Of a DNA stretch of 37,195 bases, positions 16,064 to 22,906 are shown one piece after another (position 1 is the first letter of the stretch; each line of letters begins with the position of its first letter). This stretch comes from Pseudomonas rubra (lineage in GTDB: Bacteria; Pseudomonadota; Gammaproteobacteria; Pseudomonadales; Pseudomonadaceae): positions 1 to 37,195 of the forward strand of contig NZ_JAMDGZ010000081.1 of assembly GCF_028656935.1 (NCBI RefSeq), given 5' to 3'. Under the pieces are notes generated by a model, which saw only the letters and a list, made by a program, of their open reading frames with translations, did no database searches and was not told where the DNA came from. Position numbers and translations under genes: made by a program.

Positions 16064-17194
16064 TCAGCGAATCTCCTTGTAAGCACCCGCTTCCCACCTG
16101 ACTGCGGCCGCCAGGCCGCGATCAGGCGCAAAGGCCGCGCCGGATACACGGGTGAAGGCCCGGCCCTCGCTGCCCAGGCTTACTGCACGCTCGCTCTTGT
16201 CCGACTCGGTGAGCACGGTGTAAGAGTAGCCACGCATCGCCTGATAGCGGCCCTCGTCCCGTACCAGCGCCTGGTGATACTGCGCAAGCGCCTGGTCGCT
16301 GAGGTTGAGCATCTTTTGCAACTTTACCCCCCAGCGGCTCAGACAGACTTCGGCGAAATGGCGCACGATCAGCCCGGGTTCGATCAGTACCTTGCCTGCG
16401 CCTGCACCGTCGGCGGAAGCGTTGCCCACCAGTGTCGCGTGCCGGCCCGGCATCGGATAGATGTGGCAGCGGGTCGAGCCATGGGTCCGCGGCACAACGC
16501 AGGCAAAGCCTTTTGAACGCTCATCACGGGAGTAGAAGCCTACGTACTGCTTGATGTTGTCGCCAAGCTGAACCCGATGAGCCTGGAAGTTCAACAAGCC
16601 CGGTACCGGATCAATGGCAAAGATATTCACCGGAATGTGCTTGAGGCTGCTGTCCCCCAACATGGCGTTGGCCAGCATATGGCAGCTCACTCCACCACGG
16701 CTCCAGCCCACCAGGTTGACCTGGGTCGGCAGCGGCCCGTTCTTGCGAAACATCTTGATGATCTGCTCTTGCAGTTGCTGCGGCGTCACCACACGATTGC
16801 CGTAGCTGTAGGTGCGCCAGAACCAGGAGCCGGTTTTCTCGACATCTTCGATCGGAATGCCGGCGGCCTTGAGCTGCTTGTACTCGGCTTCGTTGAGGAC
16901 CTTGCGCCGCCAGGCAAACGATCCTTTGATGACGTGCAGGGCGTGGCTGACGTTCTCTTCCCAGCCCTTGCCGAACAAGGTACCGGAAAGCCCGTAGGCC
17001 TTGGTCTTGATGAACAGGTCATCGGCTTGCAGATTGCCACTGCCGGGGCCATCGATGGCCACCCAATGGGCAAACTCCTTGCCCTGGTCGTTGGCGGCCA
17101 GGGTCGAAACCAGTTCACCATTCCAGAAATTGGGGTTCTTGTCGTCAAAGCGGTGAGAGCCGGTGCCACAAAAGTAAACGGTCAAAATGCTCAT
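16064..17194 (-). CDS. Alpha/beta-hydrolase, DUF2235-like lipase fold
   Basis: A 376-residue soluble protein with a serine-hydrolase layout. It opens VYFCGTGSHRF, reminiscent of the F-x-D-G-T-x-N start of DUF2235 proteins, and has WVAIDGPGSG near residue 50. The nucleophile elbow is VNLVGWSRGGVSCHMLA (G-x-S-x-G, Ser near 170); IFAIDPVPG may give the acid residue and GRHATLVGN the histidine. Several DUF2235 proteins are type VI secretion phospholipase effectors, but no VgrG, PAAR or immunity gene is visible here. No signal peptide is seen. It lies 105 bp downstream of the isocyanide fusion gene on the same strand, so it may belong to that transcript as a tailoring or release enzyme, or it may be an unrelated lipase. 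The ATG at 17194 has AGGA about eight bases upstream. Confidence 0.7.
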   Translation of the reverse strand: MSILTVYFCGTGSHRFDDKNPNFWNGELVSTLAANDQGKEFAHWVAIDGPGSGNLQADDLFIKTKAYGLSGTLFGKGWEENVSHALHVIKGSFAWRRKVLNEAEYKQLKAAGIPIEDVEKTGSWFWRTYSYGNRVVTPQQLQEQIIKMFRKNGPLPTQVNLVGWSRGGVSCHMLANAMLGDSSLKHIPVNIFAIDPVPGLLNFQAHRVQLGDNIKQYVGFYSRDERSKGFACVVPRTHGSTRCHIYPMPGRHATLVGNASADGAGAGKVLIEPGLIVRHFAEVCLSRWGVKLQKMLNLSDQALAQYHQALVRDEGRYQAMRGYSYTVLTESDKSERAVSLGSEGRAFTRVSGAAFAPDRGLAAAVRWEAGAYKEIR

Positions 17195-17299
17195 GCCATG
17201 ATCCTGTGAGGTTGAGGATCAGCACACGCTATTGCAGCCCAGCCACCACCAACAGGCGGAAAGACACCCTGACAACGGAACCCGCTGCCAGGGCATCGC

Positions 17300-19060
17300 T
17301 CAGTAGACCTGTACCCGCCAAAGCTCGCGCGAAGCCGATGCTGGTGACATCGGCAGACGCCCGTGCAAGGTCTGGTAGTTGTCGATCAGCACCAGGTCCC
17401 CTTCGACCCAGTCGTGGGCAATCAGGCAATCCTCGTCGTAGACGAGCGCGTCGAGCTGTTCAAGCAGCGCCTGCTGGGCCTGTTCGTCATAGCCTTGGAC
17501 TTCCTGGCTCAGGGTTTGCAGGGTCGAATCGGTACCTTCCTGGTAGCGCAGGATGCGTTCGCCGGTACGTGGATGCAGGTCCACCAGACCGTAATGACGG
17601 GGCGACCCGCCGAAGTAGGTCATGCGCGTGTAGTAGGTGATGTCCACCGCCTGCCACAGCCGTGCCACCTGATTGCCTACCTTGCGCAGTGCGTTGCGGC
17701 TATCGACGATGGTGGTCTGGCCTTCGCCCGCTTGTGGCGGCGTCTTGCAATAGAGCATGAACTTGCTGGCGCAGAACTTCGGATCGCGCTGAACCTGGGC
17801 GTCGCTGTCGGGTAGCATATTCAGGTCCCAGTGCAGCGGGGTCTTCTCCAGCGAATGCACGACACCTTCGGGTTTGTCGGCCGGCTTGACCACGTGGACC
17901 TTGCCAAAGGCCCACTGATAGATAGTGCCAAAGCGCTCGCAATCGCGGGCAAAGCTGTCGCGGTCCTCGAACTGGCAGCCGCGCAGACAGACAAAGCCGA
18001 AGGTTTCCACCAGCGATTCCAGCAACTGCGTCGAGAAACGCTCGAAGCCAAGGCCCAGTGGGTCCCGTACCAGCAAGCCGAACAGTGGCAGCTTCTGCAT
18101 CTGGAACTCGAAGCCTTGCAGTGCTTCGCCAGTGGTCTGATGATAGAGCCAGGGGCGGCCCTGGTATTGCACCAGCACGTGCTTGTCGATATCGACCTCG
18201 GCATGGCCGCGCAGGGTCTGGCTGCCATCCAGATGCCTCACCGGCACGGCGTGCCAAGGGCTGGAGACCCGCTCCAGGCCGTCCGCCAGGGCCAGGGTGA
18301 ATTTTGGTCCGGCGTTATCGTACTGGTGCACGGACAGCCGAATGTCATCGGGGAAGAAGCGGTTGACCGCCGCATTCAGCGCCTGGCCGCGGAACATCAT
18401 CTGATAGGCCTTGTAACCAATCTGCAGCAGGTGCTCATCCTCACTCTGGCCGGCTTCACGGTACAGGCGCAAGTCGTTGTAGAGGTGGCTGCAAAGCTTG
18501 TCGTGGGCGTGGCTGAGAGTTTCGTCGGTGCGGCTCTGCTCGATCAGCACCTCGACGTTCTTCCAGGGCAGGCGCGCCTGCTTGACCAGGGTCGCGCGCA
18601 CGGCATCGGCGCTGCTGGCCTGGGGAAACAGGTCCTCCATGCTGACCCAGTTGATCGTGTGGGTCGTGCACAGTTCGCGCAGTGCCTGGTTGTAGGTTTT
18701 GCGTACCTCGTCGGGCACCCCGACGATGTCGTTGAAGGTGGTGCCGTCACTGAGGATCGACACCACGCAGCCTGGCGCGTGTAGCGCGGCGATGTCCTGG
18801 CCCAGTTGATCAAGACGCTCGATGGCCATGGCCTCGCCGTAGTCCGGAAGAACACCGAAGGTCTGGTCGCGGGCATTTGGCGACTTGCACGGAAAGCCAG
18901 GCAGCACCAGGCGAACGGGTGCCTGCTGCTCGTAGAAGTACGCAAGGCTCTGCGCCAGGTTGGCCCTGCCCGCCGCGTCGAAGCGATCGTCGCTGTCCTT
19001 GAGCAGATAACCCGCCAGCACGTCGCTGACTGCCTTGATCCAGGTGTCCTTGTGTTGCAT
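17300..19060 (-). CDS. Isocyanide synthase fused to Fe(II)/2OG dioxygenase (PvcA-PvcB fusion)
   Basis: A 586-residue two-domain enzyme. Residues about 35-320 are a DIT1/PvcA-type isocyanide synthase, with VLPGFPCKSPNARD near 52-65, SILSDGTTFNDIVGVPDEVR at 101-120 and DDIRLSVHQYDN at 238-249. This family turns an amino acid's amine into an isonitrile using ribulose-5-phosphate as carbon source. Residues about 335-586 are a TauD/PvcB-type dioxygenase with iron ligands His410 and Asp412 (PLHWDLNM), distal His566 (QTLHGRLPM) and a 2-oxoglutarate Arg in SRELWRVQ; PvcB/IsnB enzymes oxidise the isonitrile, typically with decarboxylation or desaturation to a vinyl isonitrile. In the characterised bacterial pathways I know these are separate proteins; fused forms are known from fungi. 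AGGAAG precedes the ATG, and the HAD gene ends 27 bp upstream on the same strand. Confidence 0.9.
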   Translation of the reverse strand: MQHKDTWIKAVSDVLAGYLLKDSDDRFDAAGRANLAQSLAYFYEQQAPVRLVLPGFPCKSPNARDQTFGVLPDYGEAMAIERLDQLGQDIAALHAPGCVVSILSDGTTFNDIVGVPDEVRKTYNQALRELCTTHTINWVSMEDLFPQASSADAVRATLVKQARLPWKNVEVLIEQSRTDETLSHAHDKLCSHLYNDLRLYREAGQSEDEHLLQIGYKAYQMMFRGQALNAAVNRFFPDDIRLSVHQYDNAGPKFTLALADGLERVSSPWHAVPVRHLDGSQTLRGHAEVDIDKHVLVQYQGRPWLYHQTTGEALQGFEFQMQKLPLFGLLVRDPLGLGFERFSTQLLESLVETFGFVCLRGCQFEDRDSFARDCERFGTIYQWAFGKVHVVKPADKPEGVVHSLEKTPLHWDLNMLPDSDAQVQRDPKFCASKFMLYCKTPPQAGEGQTTIVDSRNALRKVGNQVARLWQAVDITYYTRMTYFGGSPRHYGLVDLHPRTGERILRYQEGTDSTLQTLSQEVQGYDEQAQQALLEQLDALVYDEDCLIAHDWVEGDLVLIDNYQTLHGRLPMSPASASRELWRVQVY

Positions 19061-19087
19061 GACCTATCTTCCTTGAAAGGTGGTGTT

Positions 19088-19795
19088 TCAGAATTGGCTG
19101 GCGAGCGTGCCAGTTTGGCAAGTGGTGTCGGCCTTGCGCAGAACATGCAGCAAATCCGCCGGTTGATCGCAGTACAGGTCCGCTGCCTGCGCCTGCAAGG
19201 CATAGAGCCGACCGTAGCCCCAGGTCACGGCCGCAGCCTGCATGCCCGCAGCGCGCGCGGTCATCAGGTCGATCACCGTGTCGCCCACGAACAGACAGCG
19301 CGCAGGCTCCACCGCAAGGTGCCGAGCAGCTTCCAGCGCTGCGTCAGGTTGCGGTTTGAGCGGCTGGCCAAAACGCTGGCCAAGCACAATCTGGAAAGTG
19401 CCTGCGGGGAACAAATGCGTTGCCACCTGCAGCGCCATGTCGTGGGCCTTATTGGTGACAATGGCCAGGGGCAGGTGCAGTTGTCGGCAACCCTTGAGTA
19501 GCTCGAGGATCCCCGCGTAAGGCTGCGAGAACTGCACCAGATGGTTCTGGTAGCAGGCGATGTAACGTTCATGCAGGGCCTTGTCGTCAGCAATGCCCAG
19601 GCGCGCAGCGACCCGCTCGAGCATCGCCCCGGTGCCGCCGCCGACATAGGCACTGATAGTCTCCAGGGGCAGCGGCGGGTAACCCTGCTCCTGCACCACC
19701 TGGTTCAGGCACCAGACGATATCCGGCAAGGTATCGACCAGCGTGCCATCAAGGTCGAAAATCACGGCGTCCGCCGTAAACGATGCTGGCATCAT
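19088..19795 (-). CDS. HAD phosphatase, phosphoglycolate-phosphatase-like
   Basis: A HAD-superfamily hydrolase of 235 residues. Motif I is VIFDLDGTLVDTLPD with both catalytic aspartates, motif II is IVTNKAH, the conserved lysine is in GQPLKPQPDA, and motif III is FVGDTVIDLMTARAAG. A helical cap between motifs I and II (ISAYVGGGTGAMLERVAARL) places it with Gph/PGMB-like enzymes acting on small phosphates. The ATG at 19795 overlaps the stop of the upstream isocyanide synthase as ATGA, so the two are translationally coupled; a second ATG follows immediately. The coupling suggests it acts on a phosphorylated compound linked to isonitrile formation. Since ribulose-5-phosphate is the carbon donor and leaves a phosphorylated remnant, clearing that by-product is one possibility, but this is speculation. 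Confidence 0.88.
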   Translation of the reverse strand: MMPASFTADAVIFDLDGTLVDTLPDIVWCLNQVVQEQGYPPLPLETISAYVGGGTGAMLERVAARLGIADDKALHERYIACYQNHLVQFSQPYAGILELLKGCRQLHLPLAIVTNKAHDMALQVATHLFPAGTFQIVLGQRFGQPLKPQPDAALEAARHLAVEPARCLFVGDTVIDLMTARAAGMQAAAVTWGYGRLYALQAQAADLYCDQPADLLHVLRKADTTCQTGTLASQF

Positions 19796-20787
19796 TGCGC
19801 GCTGGCGTAGTGGCAAGGGCGACCCTGGCGGAATACCAGGCGGCTGTAGCGCTCGTCGATGTTGCTGCGCTTGTCGAGCATCACCACGCCACGCCGCTTG
19901 ATCGCCACCGAGTGCCAGGGCGTGCGCCACAGGTCGCTGGTGGGCACCAGGCGGATACCGATTTTCTGCGACACGGCCAACTGCGGGTGGATCGACAAGC
20001 GCAGGCACTGCGGATAACGCGCTTGCAGCAGCGCACTCCAGGCCTCGCTGCGCTGGATCACCCGCTGGGAGGCCGGTTTGGCGATTTTCTTCACGGCATT
20101 GAGGCTCATGCCAGAGAACTCGGCAAGGCCCGAGTAATCTTCGGACAAAAAGCGATGGATGCCGCAGTACATCAGCATCATGTGCGGCTCGTCCTGAAAA
20201 CGCTGGCCGAGCGCGATCAGCGATTGGCCGTACTCGATCATCAGCTCTTCACGCATGGAGTCCAGGCAGCCCAACTGCGGGTAGGCGTCCTTGAGGTCGA
20301 ACAGAGCAAAACTGTGTGGATACTGTTGTTCGGCGTAGCGCTGAATCTCGTCGGTGTAGTCCTTGACGTGGGCATCGGGCACCCGCACCAGGTCGGAAAA
20401 TACATAGCCGTCGGAGCAGATGTGAATCAATGCGCCCGGCGCGTACAGGGCCTGGATTTCCGCGCACAGGTGCTGCAACTCGTCGATGGCATGGCGCTCG
20501 GCAAGATCCGGCAGGTGGCTGAGGGTCTTCTGCCGGTTAGGCGATTTACCCGGGAAGGCCGGCAGCACCATTTCGATACGCTGGCCGCTTTCGATTGCCT
20601 TGAGGACCTTGTCCAGATGCGGTTCGAGCACGTCGGTGGACAGTTCGTCATCCTGACCAGGAGCCAGGCTGCGGCGGCGGAACAGGCAGTCGAGCACCTG
20701 CAGGGCGGTATCGAGGTGCAAAGAGGTATAGCGCTCGCGCAGCGGCGCAAGGCACGCCCGTTGAGCAACGGCGTTTGGCTCGGTCAT
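19792..20787 (-). CDS. PvcA-type isocyanide synthase
   Basis: Stand-alone DIT1/PvcA-family isocyanide synthase of 331 residues, the length of PvcA/IsnA. Signatures are MVLPAFPGKSPNRQKTLSHL, DLAERHAIDELQHLC, IHICSDGYVFSDLVRVPD and the C-terminal RLSIHPQLAVSQKIGIRLVP with TPWHSVAIKRRG. The family makes tyrosine- or tryptophan-type isonitriles from the amino acid and ribulose-5-phosphate. It is the first gene of a minus-strand set (synthase, HAD phosphatase, synthase-dioxygenase fusion) and is coupled to the HAD gene. A candidate promoter with a perfect TTGACA lies 100 bp upstream. I chose the ATG at 20787 because AAGGG lies about eight bases upstream; a longer in-frame start would be poorly placed. 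Two synthase domains in one locus may use different amino acids, or one may be degenerate. Confidence 0.9.
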   Translation of the reverse strand: MTEPNAVAQRACLAPLRERYTSLHLDTALQVLDCLFRRRSLAPGQDDELSTDVLEPHLDKVLKAIESGQRIEMVLPAFPGKSPNRQKTLSHLPDLAERHAIDELQHLCAEIQALYAPGALIHICSDGYVFSDLVRVPDAHVKDYTDEIQRYAEQQYPHSFALFDLKDAYPQLGCLDSMREELMIEYGQSLIALGQRFQDEPHMMLMYCGIHRFLSEDYSGLAEFSGMSLNAVKKIAKPASQRVIQRSEAWSALLQARYPQCLRLSIHPQLAVSQKIGIRLVPTSDLWRTPWHSVAIKRRGVVMLDKRSNIDERYSRLVFRQGRPCHYASAQ

Positions 20788-20860
20788 GAACAATCCCTTG
20801 TGTGGTGGATCACGGCCAGTATCCTCTGGCCATGCACAGATATTCCCTACCTGCGCGGCG

Positions 20861-20892
20861 ATAAAATCCGGCAAACCTAGGGTACTTGTCAA
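20861..20892 (-). promoter_or_regulatory. Candidate sigma-70 promoter of the isocyanide genes
   Basis: On the minus strand a perfect -35 TTGACA (20887-20892) is followed by GATTTT/TTTTAT-like -10 options 18 to 20 bases on. This gives a leader of roughly 65 bases before the synthase ATG. No Fur box is visible, so iron control of these genes is not supported by sequence here. Confidence 0.45.
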
Positions 20893-20920
20893 CAGCAGTT
20901 TCGGTCGTTATCGGATCGGT

Positions 20921-20969
20921 CGCGGGGCAAGCCCGCTCCTACAGGTTGTGGGAGCAGGCTTGCCCCGCG
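20921..20969. repeat. Inverted REP pair (REPIN)
   Basis: Left arm GCGGGGCAAGCCCGCTCC with TACA (20921-20943) and right arm TGTGGGAGCAGGCTTGCCCC with GCG (20947-20969) form an inverted pair. The left arm is identical to the REP at 8515-8537. It separates the isocyanide promoter region from the cyo terminator. Confidence 0.88.
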
Positions 20970-20989
20970 ATAAGACCTTACGCACAAAC

Positions 20990-21025
20990 AAAAACGCCCC
21001 AGACTTCGCAGCCTGGGGCGTTTTC
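20990..21025 (-). terminator. Intrinsic terminator of the cyo operon
   Basis: The minus-strand transcript reads AAAACGCCCCAG, a short loop, then CTGGGGCGTTTTT: a strong GC stem followed by a U-tract, 17 bases after the cyoE stop. The mirrored A-tract means it could also stop plus-strand transcription. Confidence 0.92.
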
Positions 21026-21041
21026 ATTACACACTGATGAA

Positions 21042-21929
21042 TCAGTGTGCGTAGGTCAGCAACAACTCGGTCGGCACCTTGGTGTCCAGCGACATCATCA
21101 CGCTCAGGGCGGTGATGGTGAAGATCGAGAACACGAACAGCTTGCGTGCCCACAGACGATCGTCCACCGCCTTGTAGCCGGTCCAGGCCATGTACAACCA
21201 GTACATGCCCATGGCCGCGGCAACGGCCATGTAGCTCATGCCAGCATAGCCACCCAAGGTCAGCATCAGGGTCGCTACCAGGAACGCCACGATGTACCAG
21301 AGGATATGCTTCTTGGCCACCAGGATCCCACGCTTGACCGGCAGCACCGGAATCGATGCGGCCAGGTAGTCGTTGAAGCGGAAGATCGCAATGGCGTAGG
21401 AATGCGGCATTTGCCACAGGCTGAACATCACCAGCAGGGTCAGTGCAGCCAGGTCGAAGCTGTTGCTCACCGCGCAGTAGCCGATCACCGGAGGCATGGC
21501 ACCGGACAGGCTGCCAACCAGGGTGCCGTGCACCGATTTGCGCTTGAGGTACAGGCTGTAGAACCCGACGTAGATGACAAAGCCGATCAGGCCAAACAGC
21601 GCCGCCAAGGCATTGGCCTGCACGTACAGCAGGCCAAGGCCGGCCACCCCGAGCAGGGTGGCGTAGGCCAGCGCGACTTTCAGCGAGATCTGGCCCTGGA
21701 CCATTGCACGGTTCTTGGTGCGCTCCATCTTGATGTCGATGTCACGGTCGATGCAGTTGTTGAACACGCAACCGGACGCCACCACCAGCGAAGTGCCAAT
21801 CACCGTGGCCAGGAACAGCATGACGTCGACATGCCCTTGCGCGGCAAGGAAAAAACCGCCTGCCACAGAAAGCACGTTACCGAAAATGATCCCCGGTTTG
21901 GTGATTTGGATAAAGTGCTTAACGGACAT
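21042..21929 (-). CDS. cyoE: Heme O synthase (protoheme IX farnesyltransferase)
   Basis: Integral-membrane prenyltransferase of 295 residues that attaches a farnesyl group to heme b, giving heme o for the bo3 oxidase. The first polyprenyl-binding motif is NNCIDRDIDIKMERTKNRAM, with the Mg2+-diphosphate-binding N-x-x-x-D-x-x-x-D pattern. A second aspartate/lysine region (YSLYLKRKSVHGTLVGSLSG, MPPVIGY) and IFRFNDYLAASIPVLPV are also family-typical. About nine membrane helices are visible. It is the last gene of cyoABCDE, 11 bp after cyoD, and an intrinsic terminator follows immediately. It opens MSVKHFIQITKPGIIFGN, as expected for CyoE, which fixes the ATG at 21929. Confidence 0.97.
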   Translation of the reverse strand: MSVKHFIQITKPGIIFGNVLSVAGGFFLAAQGHVDVMLFLATVIGTSLVVASGCVFNNCIDRDIDIKMERTKNRAMVQGQISLKVALAYATLLGVAGLGLLYVQANALAALFGLIGFVIYVGFYSLYLKRKSVHGTLVGSLSGAMPPVIGYCAVSNSFDLAALTLLVMFSLWQMPHSYAIAIFRFNDYLAASIPVLPVKRGILVAKKHILWYIVAFLVATLMLTLGGYAGMSYMAVAAAMGMYWLYMAWTGYKAVDDRLWARKLFVFSIFTITALSVMMSLDTKVPTELLLTYAH

Positions 21930-21940
21930 GTCGTCTTACC

Positions 21941-22273
21941 TCACTTCGCCATCATGCTGGTGTGGATGCTGAACATGATCCACAGCGACAGGCCGACCAA
22001 CAGTGCAATGACCATTACCGTGAACAGGAAGGTCGACACGTTGGAGCGCTGCTCGGCAGAACGGTCCATGTGCAGGAAGTACACCAGGTGAACCACGACC
22101 TGGATGACCGCCAGAGCCACCACGACCATGATCGTGATGTCTTTGGGCATGCTCGGGAACATCACCAGGCCGAACGGAATCGCCGTCAGGATGACCGACA
22201 GGACGAAACCGATCACATAGGACTTGACGCTACCGTGGTTGCCCTCGGCGTGGCTGTTATGTGCGTTAGCCAT
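21941..22273 (-). CDS. cyoD: Cytochrome bo3 ubiquinol oxidase subunit IV
   Basis: The small subunit IV of the bo3 quinol oxidase, 110 residues as in other CyoD proteins. After a hydrophilic His/Asn-rich start (MANAHNSHAEGNHGSVKSY) it has three membrane helices (VIGFVLSVILTAIPFGLVMF, IMVVVALAVIQVVVHLVYFLHMD, TFLFTVMVIALLVGLSLWIMF). In other bacteria CyoD aids assembly of the copper site in subunit I rather than catalysis. It lies directly against cyoC, with no base between the cyoC stop and its ATG, so it is probably translated by coupling. Confidence 0.96.
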   Translation of the reverse strand: MANAHNSHAEGNHGSVKSYVIGFVLSVILTAIPFGLVMFPSMPKDITIMVVVALAVIQVVVHLVYFLHMDRSAEQRSNVSTFLFTVMVIALLVGLSLWIMFSIHTSMMAK

Positions 22274-22903
22274 TTACAGAACCCCCAGCAGATACACGAC
22301 GGTGAACACACAGATCCAGACCACGTCCAGGAAGTGCCAGAACAGGCTCAGGCAGCTCATGCGGGTCTTGGCGGTACCGGTGATACCGTGCTTGTTGATC
22401 TGGTACATCATGACCGCCATCCAGATCAGACCTGCGGTTACGTGCAGACCGTGGGTACCGACCAGCGCAAAGAACGCCGACAGGAAGCCACTGCGCTGTG
22501 GGCCGAAGCCCTCGGCGATCAGGTGATGGAACTCATAGACTTCCATCGCGATGAAGCCGGCACCCAGCAGGAAGGTGATGGCCAACCAGCCCAGCACGCC
22601 GCCCTTGTTGCCTTTGAACATCTGCAACATGGCGAAGCCGAAGGTGATACTCGACAGCAACAGCAGGCCGGTCTCAACCGCGACGAAGTCCAGTTGGAAA
22701 ATATCGTGACCCGACGGGCCGCCGGCAAAACTGCCGGACAGCACCGCGTAGGTGGCGAAGAGCGACGCAAACAGGATGCAGTCGGTCATCAGGTACAGCC
22801 AGAAACCGAATACGGTCATCTGGCCCGAGTCGTGGTGGTGGTCGTCATGCCCATGGTCGTGACCATGAGCATGAGTATCAGCGTTAATTACATGACTGGA
22901 CAT
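22274..22903 (-). CDS. cyoC: Cytochrome bo3 ubiquinol oxidase subunit III
   Basis: Subunit III of the quinol oxidase, 209 residues with five membrane helices (VFGFWLYLMTDCILFASLF; TGLLLLSSITFGFAML; GWLAITFLLGAGFIAMEVYEF; FFALVGTHGLHVTAGLIWMAVM; LFWHFLDVVWICVFTVVYLLGVL). The N-terminus is notably His/Asp-rich (HAHGHDHGHDDHHHDSGQ). Conserved EVYEFHHL and HFLDVVWICVF are typical of heme-copper oxidase subunit III. It is 3 bp after cyoB. The His-rich tail could loosely bind metal ions, but similar tails occur in other pseudomonad CyoC proteins. Confidence 0.96.
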   Translation of the reverse strand: MSSHVINADTHAHGHDHGHDDHHHDSGQMTVFGFWLYLMTDCILFASLFATYAVLSGSFAGGPSGHDIFQLDFVAVETGLLLLSSITFGFAMLQMFKGNKGGVLGWLAITFLLGAGFIAMEVYEFHHLIAEGFGPQRSGFLSAFFALVGTHGLHVTAGLIWMAVMMYQINKHGITGTAKTRMSCLSLFWHFLDVVWICVFTVVYLLGVL

Positions 22904-22906
22904 TGA

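Noticed and set aside
20788..20920. Fur box upstream of the isocyanide synthase
   Set aside because: No segment there approaches the 7-1-7 Fur consensus; only a sigma-70-like promoter is seen.
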